From JBMYYR01 sp965243605 (lineage in GTDB: Bacteria > Bacteroidota > Bacteroidia > Flavobacteriales > CAJXXR01): DNA of 64,000 nucleotides. The translations under genes were made by a program, and so were the position numbers. The notes under the pieces are model-generated. The model had not been told where the DNA came from, searched no databases, and saw only the letters and a list, made by a program, of their open reading frames with translations. The DNA is taken from positions 62,001 through 126,000 of the forward strand of contig CBDEVQ010000092.1 of assembly GCA_965243605.1 (NCBI GenBank), read 5' to 3'. Positions 55,739 through 64,000 of the stretch are shown piece by piece (the stretch's first letter is position 1; each line of letters opens with the position of its first letter).

Positions 55739-57256
55739 TTAGTGGGCATGTCCGTGAGCTGGTGCTTGTCCAGACATAGATGCCATTTTAACTTGATAAG
55801 CACCTTTTGTTACAACAACTTCATTTTCTTTTAAACCGCTTATAATTTCTACATAGTTTCCATTTTGCCTACCAATTACAATTGGTCTTCTTTCGAAACG
55901 CTCTCCTGAAATTTGAACGATAATTGAATATTGGCCGTAATCTTCTAAGAGTGCTTCTTGTGGAATAACTACAGAATGTGACTGATTTCCGAATGCAATA
56001 TGCACATTTGTAAAACTTCCGATAGGTTTTTTTACTTGAGCCTCGGTGTTTACGTAAATGGTAACCATAGGGTTATCGGAATTAACAGACGGATTAATCG
56101 ATTGAATTTCACCTTTGGTTTTTTCTAATGAAGTCCATTGATCAGGTATAGCCTGAAACCAAATATTTGTTACAGTATTAAGGGCGTTATAATAGGCTGG
56201 ATTAATATATGTTTCAAGTAAATTAGAATTGGATTTAATAATGGTAAATAATGCTTCGCCTTCTTGAACGAAATCTCCATTGTTTATGCTTAAAGCATTT
56301 ATTACCCCATCAAATGGTGCTTTTATTTGTTTTCCGTCCGTAGATGAAAATCCAGATTTAAGGGTTTCATAATTGGCTTTGGAAATTTGATACTGTTTCT
56401 CCACAATTTCGAATTCTGATAGGGCTATAATTTGTTTTTCTAACAATGCTTTTTTTCGTGTATACTCTTGTTTAGAAGCTTTAAAATTGGCCTTAGCTTT
56501 AAGAAATTGCACATGAATATTATTGGAAGTCAGATTTTTACTATTAATTGTCAGTAGAACTTGTCCCTTTTTAACTTTGATACCGTCTGATAGGGTAATG
56601 CCATTGAAGTTTATTATACCTTGTGCTGTTGCAACTAATTGTAGTTTGTTTGATGGCGAAGTTCTCCATACACCCGATGTTTTAACAACATCATTAATCA
56701 ATTGCTTGCTGGCTTTTTCAGTTTCAAAGTCCATATTCCATGCTTGTTCTTTCAAAAACGGAATTCCACGTTCTAGATTTGTTGTAGAGTGTGCGTTATT
56801 GGCTTCTACAACCGAGTTAAAAACTTGAATGTTATGAATTATAATTTCATCTTTAAAGGTCGGTGTCTTTACCTTGAATATAAGCGTGTAAAGACCAGGT
56901 TTATTCGGTCTTATTGTTGGTTTGAAAATACCTATAGAAGAAGGTTTATCAGCCAAAACAAATTGTTCATTTTCTTTATTTTTTAATATGACTTTGACTG
57001 AACCAGATTCAATGGGTTTATGTCCTTTTAATTTAGTGAAGTGGGCAGCAAATCGAGTTGGTTTACCAACGACCAATACAGGGTATTCAACAAATAATTC
57101 GGATTGATCTGTCCAGATGGTTTGATCCACTCTTACGCGAGATGGATCATGATTATGGCCGTTAGGACCGTGGTTATGGGTATTTGTATTTTGATCTGAA
57201 TTACAAGCGTAATTAAAGCTTAATAAAAGGATCATTATGAAATGTCTAAAATTCAT
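55739..57256 (-). CDS. RND efflux periplasmic adaptor (CusB/CzcB-like) lipoprotein
   Basis: 505-aa membrane-fusion protein linking pump and outer-membrane channel. Lipoprotein signal with lipobox FNYAC (C18), then a His-rich stretch (THNHGPNGHNHD). A region of about 100 residues (VEYPVLVVGKPTRFAAHFTK) precedes the adaptor core: barrel-sandwich and lipoyl halves (VKTSGVWRTS; KAPFDGVINALSINNGDFVQ) and a coiled-coil hairpin (KAKANFKASKQEYTRKKALL). It ends QAPAHGHAH. His clusters at both ends suggest handling of Zn, Cu, Ni or Co. 38 bp after the TolC gene. Confidence 0.9.
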   Translation of the reverse strand: MNFRHFIMILLLSFNYACNSDQNTNTHNHGPNGHNHDPSRVRVDQTIWTDQSELFVEYPVLVVGKPTRFAAHFTKLKGHKPIESGSVKVILKNKENEQFVLADKPSSIGIFKPTIRPNKPGLYTLIFKVKTPTFKDEIIIHNIQVFNSVVEANNAHSTTNLERGIPFLKEQAWNMDFETEKASKQLINDVVKTSGVWRTSPSNKLQLVATAQGIINFNGITLSDGIKVKKGQVLLTINSKNLTSNNIHVQFLKAKANFKASKQEYTRKKALLEKQIIALSEFEIVEKQYQISKANYETLKSGFSSTDGKQIKAPFDGVINALSINNGDFVQEGEALFTIIKSNSNLLETYINPAYYNALNTVTNIWFQAIPDQWTSLEKTKGEIQSINPSVNSDNPMVTIYVNTEAQVKKPIGSFTNVHIAFGNQSHSVVIPQEALLEDYGQYSIIVQISGERFERRPIVIGRQNGNYVEIISGLKENEVVVTKGAYQVKMASMSGQAPAHGHAH

Positions 57257-57294
57257 GATATTTTGATTTTGATCGGGCCTATAACCTTTGTTAT

Positions 57295-58499
57295 TTAGTA
57301 GACACGATGTTTAAATAACAACTGATGCTTAAGTAAGTTGGCTTGCGTTTTTAGAAGCTGGTTTTCCATTTCTAAGTAGGTATCAAAGGATTGTCTATAA
57401 AACTGGATTTCTAGATAATAAGTTGTAAATGATATTTCACCTAGTTTATAACTTTCAAGTAAAAGTAATTCAGTATCTATTTCACCTAAAACAGATTGAT
57501 ATTTAAGGTACTTTTTTAGTAAAAGTTGATAGGATTCAAATGACTCTTTTAACTTTGAATAATATTTAGACTTTGTTACCTGGCTAATGGATTGTCTATG
57601 AATAACATTATAATATTTAGCATCTACTTTATGTTTATTCGCCCACAGTGGAATGGTGATACCAGAGTAAATTCCAAAATGACTCGAATTTGGAATTTGT
57701 TGTTGATTAATACCTAATGAAATTTGAGGTAATCCTTTGGCTTTTTGAAGTCTAAGTTTTTGAAAAGCAATACCAACGGACTGTTGAAGTATTAAAAGGT
57801 TTGGATCTTCAATTTGTTTAGTCGTCCAAAGCGTTTCAAGATTTAGAAGATTGGTGTCAATAGAACTATTCAAATGTTCAGTATCTATTGGATGGCCATT
57901 ATTTAATACCGTTAATTGATTTAACAATGAAGAATAATGGATGTTGAGATCTTCTAATGTGAACGTTGCTCTTAATAAACTTAATTTAGATTTATTGTAA
58001 TCAATAAGACTAACATCTTGGGCTTTAAAAGCAATATTAATGCTATAAATAGTTGCTGTGTTTGAGTTAAACGCTCTGTCTCTAATGTAATCCGTTTAAG
58101 GGTGTATATTAGATTTAAACATATTTTTTTTGCTTTAAATAGAATGTTTTGACGTTTAATATCAAATAAAAACTGTCCCCGTTTTTGTTGTTCAACGTTG
58201 AGTTTATTTTGATGTGTATAAACCGTTGGAAATTCAAATTGTTGAGTAAGTTGAAATTCATTGTAAGCTCCTTCTTGCGTATTCCCCCATGGGAGGTAAT
58301 ACACAGAAAATTCAGGATCACTTAGCGAAAGCTTAGATTTATTAGCTTTATGCTTACTAGCTAAAAAGTTTTGATAAGATTGAAGCTCTTTGTTATTGTT
58401 TTCTATTGTATGCAGAATATCTTGGATTGAAGATGTTTGAGAAAACATTTGTAAAGAAGATATTGACAACAAGAAAACAACACCATATATTTTAATCAT
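57295..58499 (-). pseudogene. TolC-family outer-membrane channel, single frameshift
   Basis: Outer-membrane efflux protein of about 401 aa if repaired. Frame one (start 58499) has a signal peptide and IQDILHTIENNNKELQSYQN; it leaves the frame near 58045. Frame two gives YSINIAFKAQDVSLIDYNKS, the expected OEP helix, and continues to 57295. Restoring one T in the run of three gives QQLFYSINIAFKAQD. The two halves are otherwise intact. As the channel of the RND operon, its loss would inactivate export unless another TolC substitutes; a homopolymer assembly error is possible. Confidence 0.85.
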
Positions 58500-58674
58500 A
58501 TTGGAATATTTAGGTTGTTGGATTCCCTAAGAATAGGGTAGAATAGAATAACAGTGTATTTAAGACTGTTAAAAATGTTTCCTAAATATTATAAAATCAA
58601 AATAATAAACCGTGAATATTGGGTTTATATAATGTTAAGACATACAAGATTAGCTTTAGGAAACGTAAAATACA

Positions 58675-59118
58675 TTAACCTAAATATGGAGGGGCTCTTA
58701 AAGAATGGGATTGTAAAAAAGGGTTGGTCGTGTGCCCCTGTTTATATAGGGTGTACCGATGTAAATTGTTTTTTTCTAATTGAGGCGAAAGAATAATTGG
58801 CTCAATTTGAAAAATAGTAAAATATGAAAGATCAAAGTGGAAAAGAGTTCCTAAAGATGGTGTATCTGATGTTAGATATTCATCAGAATGGATTCCATGT
58901 GCTAAATCATCAAGTAAGCCATCTAAAAACCCTTTTGATTCCGATGTATTATGATCATCGTGATTATGACTATGTCCATGATCATGATCTACATGTACAT
59001 GAGATTCAGCTTTAACATTTTTATGAAAATGATGAATATGAGGAACAGCCGAATGAAACATCAAAATAGAAATGATGCTTAATAAAAATAGGGCTTGTAT
59101 TTGCTTAATCTTATTCAC
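58675..59118 (-). CDS. His-rich membrane-anchored protein at the head of the metal-efflux operon
   Basis: 147-aa protein with one N-terminal hydrophobic segment (QALFLLSIISILMFHSAVPH) followed by dense His/Asp clusters (HIHHFHK, HVHVDHDHGHSHNHDDH), a likely metal-binding or buffering stretch. It ends SLRAPPYLG, a tail I associate with small proteins encoded before Bacteroidota metal RND operons. Same strand as TolC, adaptor and pump; 175 bp of AT-rich DNA without a gene lie between it and TolC. A small secreted metal chaperone or sensor is plausible but unproven. Confidence 0.65.
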   Translation of the reverse strand: MNKIKQIQALFLLSIISILMFHSAVPHIHHFHKNVKAESHVHVDHDHGHSHNHDDHNTSESKGFLDGLLDDLAHGIHSDEYLTSDTPSLGTLFHFDLSYFTIFQIEPIILSPQLEKNNLHRYTLYKQGHTTNPFLQSHSLRAPPYLG

Positions 59119-59204
59119 GAGTTACAAAAGTATTGTTAATTTATTAATTAACACACCCTCTTAATCAAGAATAACAATTTTTATTCTATTGAGCTATAAA
59201 AACG

Positions 59205-59240
59205 AAAATCCCAACCATAGAGATGGCCAGGATTTTTTTT
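59205..59240 (-). terminator. Imperfect hairpin terminator after the small outer-membrane barrel gene
   Basis: AAAATCC (59205-59211) pairs with GGATTTT (59230-59236), and CCAT with ATGG inside, with a 3x3 internal loop and AGAG at the tip. T tracts flank it on both strands. It lies 28 bp beyond the end of the leftward gene at 59268. Confidence 0.5.
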
Positions 59241-59267
59241 AAGAATTTAAATAACATATTGTTTTTA

Positions 59268-59843
59268 CTAGAAGTAAAATACCAACCCTAAAGATGGGGC
59301 ATTAAAAAGGTAGTTAAAATCAATTAAAGTAACATCTTGAACATTAACAACAGATAGATGTCCTAAACCCAATCTAATCCCAATGCTTTCATTCGGATTA
59401 AACTCCGTATTAAAGGCTATGGCTCCTTGTATTGGTTTAGGTGCATTTCCATTATCTACATCAATTAATACATTGACTTCAAGGTCGTTTGTGAAATAAA
59501 AACGATCTGCAATTGGATATTTTATTCTATAGAATCCACCAACACTATAAAATTTGGTTTCTTTATAATGTGTTTTGTCATTAAAAGCAGAGTATCCAAC
59601 AGCAACGTTTTGTTTGTCATAAGAGATGTTTAATCCGATCCAATTGTTAGGTGCGATAGAAGCTCCAATTTTTGCTGCAAGAAAAAACCTTGTTTCATCA
59701 TAATCACCTTCCTTAGCGAAGGCATTAAACGAAAATATCGATGAACTTTGTTCTTTAGTAGTTGGTGTATTTTCTTGAGCGTAGGATTGTGTGGAGTAGC
59801 AAAATGAAAGAAGTCCGATTGCTAGACTAAGTACTTTATTCAT
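59268..59843 (-). CDS. Small outer-membrane beta-barrel protein
   Basis: 191-aa exported protein with a signal peptide (VLSLAIGLLSFCYSTQSYAQ). The mature part alternates hydrophobic and polar residues in barrel strands (ETKFYSVGGFYRIKYPIADR, FYFTNDLEVNVLIDVDNG, SIGIRLGLGHLSVVNVQD) and ends in FYF, an aromatic C terminus typical of outer-membrane proteins. Exact family not assigned. A decayed second copy lies at 51187-51455. Confidence 0.7.
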   Translation of the reverse strand: MNKVLSLAIGLLSFCYSTQSYAQENTPTTKEQSSSIFSFNAFAKEGDYDETRFFLAAKIGASIAPNNWIGLNISYDKQNVAVGYSAFNDKTHYKETKFYSVGGFYRIKYPIADRFYFTNDLEVNVLIDVDNGNAPKPIQGAIAFNTEFNPNESIGIRLGLGHLSVVNVQDVTLIDFNYLFNAPSLGLVFYF

Positions 59844-59877
59844 ATTAAATATCTAAAATTGGTTTGTAGTATTAAAT

Positions 59878-59910
59878 GCAAATCGCCTTATTTAATAAGG
59901 CGATTTGCAA
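59878..59910. terminator. Terminator between cysteine desulfurase and small barrel gene
   Basis: TGCAAATCGCCTTATT (59878-59893) pairs perfectly with AATAAGGCGATTTGCA (59895-59910) around a single T, so in practice a loop of about five. It follows the cysteine desulfurase stop codon by 26 bp on the minus strand and has no long T tract. Confidence 0.7.
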
Positions 59911-59936
59911 AGTATATTAATTGTATTACTTCCGAT

Positions 59937-61070
59937 TTATTTATATAGTTCAGCTAAATGTTTTACGGCATAATCAATTTCTTCTTTTGTTGTGTATTTA
60001 GAAAAAGAGAATCTAACGGCTGGTCTGTTTGGATCAGATCCAATTCCAGCAAGTACGTGAGATCCTTTGTTAGCACCAGAAGAGCATGCAGAACCACCTG
60101 AACAACAAATCCCTAAGATATCTAAGTGGAATAATAGCATTGCTGAATTCTTGTTTTGTGGCAAACAAACGTTTAGAACTGTATATAAACTACGTTCTAA
60201 ATTATCTGAATCTCCATTAAAACGAACATCTTCAATGTTTGCTTTTAATTCTTTTATCATATAGGCTTTTATACCTTCAATATGCGCTCTATGACCATCT
60301 AAATCATCATAGGCAACATCCATAGCTTTGGCTAACCCAATAATACCGTGTAAGTTTTCAGTTCCACCACGAAGGTTTCGTTCTTGAGCACCACCAAAAA
60401 TCATTGGAGTTAATTTTATTGTGTTTTTAACGTATAAAAAACCAACACCTTTAGGACCATGGAATTTATGAGCTGCACAAGTCAGGAAATCAACATCAAA
60501 CTCTTGTAAATCGTAAGCATAGTGTGCCATAGATTGAACAGTATCTGTATGGAAATAGGCTTGATATTTTCTACATAATGCAGAAACGTCTTGAGCAGGT
60601 AAAAGGTTCCCAATTTCATTATTAGCATACATTAAAGAGACAAGTGTTTTTTCTTTAACCGTAGATAATAACTCTTCAAGATGAGCAAGATCAACATGTC
60701 CTTTAGCATCCAGCTTAACGTAAGAAAGTTTAACATTTTTTCCATCGGCAACATGTTCAGCTGTATGACCTACCGCATGGTGCTCAATAGAAGATGTAAT
60801 GATATGGGTTACACCTAAATGTTGTACAGAACAATTAATAGCCATATTGTCGGCTTCTGTACCACCAGATGTAAAAATAATTTCACTTGGTAGACAGTTC
60901 ATGTGCTTTGCAACACTTTTTCTAGATCTTTCGATAAGACTTTTGCTCTTTCTACCCATTAAATGTGTAGATGAAGGGTTCCCGTAAAATTCCCTCATCG
61001 TTTCAGTCATAACATTTAATACGTCCTCATCAATAGGAGTAGTGGCAGCGTTGTCTAAATATACTCTCAT
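59937..61070 (-). CDS. Cysteine desulfurase (NifS/IscS type)
   Basis: 377-aa PLP enzyme converting cysteine to alanine and an enzyme-bound persulfide for Fe-S clusters or tRNA thiolation. Seen: VYLDNAATTPIDEDV at the N terminus, the PLP-binding lysine in CAAHKFHGPKGVGFLYV, EIIFTSGGTEADN, and the active-site loop CCSGGSACSSGANKGSHVL. Length is typical of the IscS/NifS class. It starts 18 bp after glmM on the same strand and is probably co-transcribed. Whether it serves Fe-S or tRNA thiolation cannot be told; no IscU gene is adjacent. Confidence 0.93.
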   Translation of the reverse strand: MRVYLDNAATTPIDEDVLNVMTETMREFYGNPSSTHLMGRKSKSLIERSRKSVAKHMNCLPSEIIFTSGGTEADNMAINCSVQHLGVTHIITSSIEHHAVGHTAEHVADGKNVKLSYVKLDAKGHVDLAHLEELLSTVKEKTLVSLMYANNEIGNLLPAQDVSALCRKYQAYFHTDTVQSMAHYAYDLQEFDVDFLTCAAHKFHGPKGVGFLYVKNTIKLTPMIFGGAQERNLRGGTENLHGIIGLAKAMDVAYDDLDGHRAHIEGIKAYMIKELKANIEDVRFNGDSDNLERSLYTVLNVCLPQNKNSAMLLFHLDILGICCSGGSACSSGANKGSHVLAGIGSDPNRPAVRFSFSKYTTKEEIDYAVKHLAELYK

Positions 61071-61088
61071 CTTGTATAATAATAGGGG

Positions 61089-62480
61089 TTAAAGTGTGTG
61101 TTCTATTTCTTGGATAAATCGGTCTGCTAATTCATTAGCAGCATCCTGATTGGTCGATTCGGCATAAATACGAATGATTGGTTCTGTATTTGATTTTCTC
61201 ATATGAACCCATTCTTTCTCGATGTAAATTTTAAGTCCATCAAGTGTATTTGTTTCAAAATCGCCTTTGTATTTTTCGTGTAACGTACTTAAAATGGCAT
61301 CAACATCAATTCCTTTTTGCAATTGAATTTTTTTCTTAGCCATTGTATATTGAGGGTATTGATCTCTAAATTCAGACATTTTTAATGTTGAATTACAGAA
61401 GTGAGTTAGGAATAAAGCTACACCAACTAGTGAATCTCTTCCAGCGTGAAGTGTTGGATAAATAATCCCTCCATTTCCTTCTCCACCAATAATTGCATTT
61501 TCATCCTTCATCATAGAAACAACATTTACTTCACCAACTGCAGAACTAAATGCTTTGTACGATGTGTTTGCTTCTGTAACATCTCTTAATGCACGTGTAG
61601 ACGACATGTTAGAAACTGTGTTTCCGGGAGTTTTAGAAAGAACATAATCCGCTACAGAAACTAAGGTGTATTCTTCTCCAAACATACTTCCATCTTCACA
61701 AATAAAAGCTAAACGGTCCACATCAGGATCAACTACAATTCCTAAATCAGCGTTATTCGCTTTTATAAACTCAGAAATACCAATTAAGTTTTCTTTTAAA
61801 GGCTCTGGGTTATGTTCAAAGTCTCCATGCATATCTGCATAAAGCACTTCAATATTTGTAAAACCTAATGCTTTTAGCATTAAAGGAATGGCAAAAGCTC
61901 CAGAAGAGTTAATACCATCAACTACTATTTTAAGATCACGTTTGGTGTTTAAACCACCTTGAACTAAAGGGAGTTCCATGATTTTTTCAACGTGTTTTTC
62001 AACAGCGTTTTCTTCTATTGTAAGGGTTCCTAATGCATCTACTTGTGCAAATTCGAAACTTTCTTCGTTCGCAATTTCAAGAATTCTGGCGCCATCAGCT
62101 GCAGAAACAAATTCTCCTTTATGGTTTAATAATTTTAATGCATTCCATTGTTTTGGATTGTGACTTGCCGTTAAAATGATTCCACCTTGAGCATTATTCC
62201 AAACCACTGCCATCTCAACCGTTGGGGTAGTAGATAGACTTAAATCAATAATATCTATTCCCATCATTTGTAGAGACGAAGAAACTAGATTTGAAACTAG
62301 TGGTCCCGAAATTCTAGCATCACGTCCTATTACGATAGTAACTTTATCTTGTTTTGTTGTTTCTTTAACCCATGTTGCATAGGCGCAACTATATTTAACG
62401 ATATCTATTGCTGTTAGTGCATCGTCAACTTTTCCACCTATTTCTCCACGAATACCTGAGATAGATTTAATTAATGTCAT
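61089..62480 (-). CDS. glmM: Phosphoglucosamine mutase
   Basis: 463-aa enzyme of the alpha-D-phosphohexomutase family, converting glucosamine-6-phosphate to glucosamine-1-phosphate for peptidoglycan and LPS precursors. It opens MTLIKSISGIRGEIGGKVDD, has the phosphoserine loop LTASHNPKQWNALK, the metal loop DPDVDRLAF, GGEGNGGIIYP and the phosphate-binding RKSNTEPIIRIYAE. I use the ATG at 62480, not 62507: the promoter's -7 box at 62508-62516 would place the transcript start at or after 62507. A phosphomannomutase/phosphoglucomutase role cannot be excluded. Confidence 0.88.
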   Translation of the reverse strand: MTLIKSISGIRGEIGGKVDDALTAIDIVKYSCAYATWVKETTKQDKVTIVIGRDARISGPLVSNLVSSSLQMMGIDIIDLSLSTTPTVEMAVVWNNAQGGIILTASHNPKQWNALKLLNHKGEFVSAADGARILEIANEESFEFAQVDALGTLTIEENAVEKHVEKIMELPLVQGGLNTKRDLKIVVDGINSSGAFAIPLMLKALGFTNIEVLYADMHGDFEHNPEPLKENLIGISEFIKANNADLGIVVDPDVDRLAFICEDGSMFGEEYTLVSVADYVLSKTPGNTVSNMSSTRALRDVTEANTSYKAFSSAVGEVNVVSMMKDENAIIGGEGNGGIIYPTLHAGRDSLVGVALFLTHFCNSTLKMSEFRDQYPQYTMAKKKIQLQKGIDVDAILSTLHEKYKGDFETNTLDGLKIYIEKEWVHMRKSNTEPIIRIYAESTNQDAANELADRFIQEIEHTL

Positions 62481-62507
62481 TCTTTTTTTCTTATAATAAT
62501 AATGCAA

Positions 62508-62538
62508 GCAAATATAAGGTTCACATTTTTAATTGCAA
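62508..62538 (-). promoter_or_regulatory. Bacteroidota-type promoter of the glmM operon
   Basis: On the minus strand TTG (62538-62536) and TATATTTGC (62516-62508) are 19 bp apart, the canonical -33/-7 arrangement for the Bacteroidota primary sigma factor. It decides the downstream start codon of glmM. Confidence 0.65.
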
Positions 62539-62779
62539 TTATAATTAAAATAAAAATTAGCGACCTTTTATTGTGAAAAATAGTTAAAACATACACTAAA
62601 ACTACCCTTTGTATAGTACGTTTGCACTAAAAGGAGTAGCATTAGACTATATTAATGTAATGTTAAATTAATGTTTCTTGAATTTATTAAGCTGTATGTA
62701 TTAATTCTCAAATTAATTTGAGTAATTACATATGTTAATAACTATAGGGGCCCGACTAAGGTAGTTTACCTCTTTTTTG

Positions 62780-62788
62780 TATATTTGC
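62780..62788 (+). promoter_or_regulatory. -7 promoter box of the TPR gene
   Basis: TATATTTGC at 62780-62788 fits the TAnnTTTG -7 consensus and lies 17 bp before the ATG at 62806. No clear TTG at -33 is seen. The remaining divergent region (62539-62779) is AT-rich with no recognisable gene. Confidence 0.5.
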
Positions 62789-62805
62789 TAGCATTAAAAT
62801 AAAGT

Positions 62806-64000
62806 ATGTTAAACAATCCATCAAATTCTGATTTTACCCCGAGTAAAGCTGTCTTAGAAAAGGTTAACTCTATGTTAACAACAGGTGAGTTGGAATATCT
62901 TGATTCTCAGACATTTGTTGATGTTATGGATTACTTTAATAGTCAATTAAAGTACCAAGATGCGATCAGTATAGGTGAGTTTGGATTGAAAATACATTTC
63001 AATTCAGGATCAATCCATTTAAAGAAAGCTCAAGCATATTCAAATTTAAATCAGATAAAAGAGGCTAAAAATCATTTATCAATAGCTGAACAATTCGATA
63101 AGAGAAATGGTGATGTTTTCTTAACAAAGGGGATGTTATTTAGTAAGGAAGGTTTCACAGAAGAAGCGATTGCAACATATCGTAAGGCTGTAACGTTTCT
63201 AGAATACCCTGAGGATGCATATCCATATTTAGCATTTGAATTAAAAGCCATTGGTAATTTCCAAGAGGCTATTTCTATACTTAAAAAGTATTTAAAGTCA
63301 TATCCGGATGATGAAATGTGTTCGAGTATGCTTTTTGGTATTTTTGAAGAACATGAATACTACCGTTTAGGTGTAAAGACATATAAATCTTTGGTAGATG
63401 CAGCCCCTTTATGCCATTTAAATTGGTTTTATTTAGGATTGTTTTATAAAGTCTCGGATCAAGTAAAATTAGCATACCAAGCATTTGAATATGCTTATTT
63501 ACTGGAATCTAGTTTTGTAGCTTCTTATCATGAAATGGCTAATATTCTTATTGAAAGTAAAGTTTACGATAAGGCCATAGATATTCTTGAAGAGGTTGTA
63601 GATATAGAAGAACCTTATGCAATGACCTATACGAAGCTCGCAGAGTTGTATAGGTTTTCTAAAGATTACTCAAATGCATTAAAATATGCTCGTAAGGCAA
63701 CCAAAGAGGATCCTCAATTAGATTCTGGATGGTATGAACTTGGATTAACGTTATTAAAATTAGAAGATATTTCAGCTGCACAAACAGCGTTTAGAAATGC
63801 TAAAGGATTAAATGACGATGAGTTTGATTATCACTTAAATTATGCGAATACGTATTTAAAGCTAAAAGATTGGGATATTGCTAAGGACTTAATGATTTCA
63901 ATAATTAATAAGTTTGGAATGCATGAAGGATTATTGAAAAATGTGTTGATTTGCTCTATACATTTGAATACCTATGATGAAGCCTTAACTTATGCCATAA
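62806..64000 (+). CDS. Tetratricopeptide-repeat protein (3' end beyond window)
   Basis: Open from the ATG at 62806 to the window edge, 398 codons, no stop. No signal peptide (MLNNPSNSDFTPSKAVLEKV). It is made of TPR units: QAYSNLNQIKEAKNHLSIAE, KEGFTEEAIATYRKAV, IESKVYDKAIDILEEVVD, YRFSKDYSNALKYARKATKE and ELGLTLLKLEDISAAQTAFR. A cytoplasmic scaffold protein; partner unknown. Divergent from glmM. Confidence 0.88.
   Translation, partial: MLNNPSNSDFTPSKAVLEKVNSMLTTGELEYLDSQTFVDVMDYFNSQLKYQDAISIGEFGLKIHFNSGSIHLKKAQAYSNLNQIKEAKNHLSIAEQFDKRNGDVFLTKGMLFSKEGFTEEAIATYRKAVTFLEYPEDAYPYLAFELKAIGNFQEAISILKKYLKSYPDDEMCSSMLFGIFEEHEYYRLGVKTYKSLVDAAPLCHLNWFYLGLFYKVSDQVKLAYQAFEYAYLLESSFVASYHEMANILIESKVYDKAIDILEEVVDIEEPYAMTYTKLAELYRFSKDYSNALKYARKATKEDPQLDSGWYELGLTLLKLEDISAAQTAFRNAKGLNDDEFDYHLNYANTYLKLKDWDIAKDLMISIINKFGMHEGLLKNVLICSIHLNTYDEALTYAI

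Overview
The window is AT-rich DNA from a member of the Bacteroidota, most likely a marine-type flavobacterium. Three things point there: many secreted proteins end in type IX secretion (T9SS) type-A C-terminal domains; several promoters fit the Bacteroidota -33 TTG / -7 TAnnTTTG pattern; and there are lineage-typical families (GLPGLI protein, CarboxypepD_reg-like outer-membrane receptor, ScdA/Ric with quinol NO reductase). No rRNA, tRNA, CRISPR or phage genes were seen. The species cannot be named from this sequence alone.

Region 1 (1-21.8 kb) is dominated by nine tandem, same-strand paralogues of about 630 aa, the first cut by the window edge. Each has a signal peptide, a conserved N-terminal module, a variable right-handed beta-helix-like centre, a conserved 'choice-of-anchor' block, an Ig-like Cys module and a T9SS sorting domain. 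The copies are mosaics: centres, ends and intergenic spacers are shared in different combinations, including a near-identical tract of about 965 bp between the fourth and sixth copies. The array is split by one 1806-aa secreted protein (DUF4874/DUF4832-like plus beta-helix plus T9SS domain), preceded by a 116-bp tandem repeat.

Region 2 (21.8-27.6 kb) is a nitric-oxide/iron stress module: an Rrf2-type Fe-S regulator, the di-iron repair protein Ric (ScdA), a quinol-type NO reductase and a P1B-4 metal-efflux ATPase. GGAT/ATCC palindromes sit at the regulator promoter (over the -33 box) and upstream of ric. Region 3 (27.6-33.6 kb) holds a hypothetical protein, a five-helix membrane protein with ExbD-like periplasmic domains, a PrsW-like membrane protease and an OmpR-type two-component system. 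Three half-sites with an exact 10-bp period lie in the promoter between the sensor kinase and the GLPGLI gene.

Region 4 (33.7-46 kb) has the GLPGLI gene, an outer-membrane receptor gene with two 1-nt frameshifts, a two-part beta-helix protein and a propeller-type T9SS protein. An IS3-family element inserted exactly in the sorting domain of the last one, with a 3-bp target duplication. A decayed relic of the receptor gene lies nearby. Region 5 (46-52.6 kb) carries small lipocalin-like lipoproteins, a CPBP protease, a pentapeptide-repeat/SH3 pair and two secreted thioredoxin-fold/T9SS proteins, one with a stop codon in its signal peptide. Region 6 (52.6-64 kb) is a heavy-metal RND efflux operon (His-rich protein, frameshifted TolC, adaptor, pump), a small outer-membrane barrel, a cysteine desulfurase, GlmM and the start of a TPR protein.

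Five genes are broken: three single-base losses in A/T runs (two in the receptor, one in TolC), one nonsense codon, one IS insertion and one 5'-truncated fragment. The A/T-run losses could be real decay or assembly errors.
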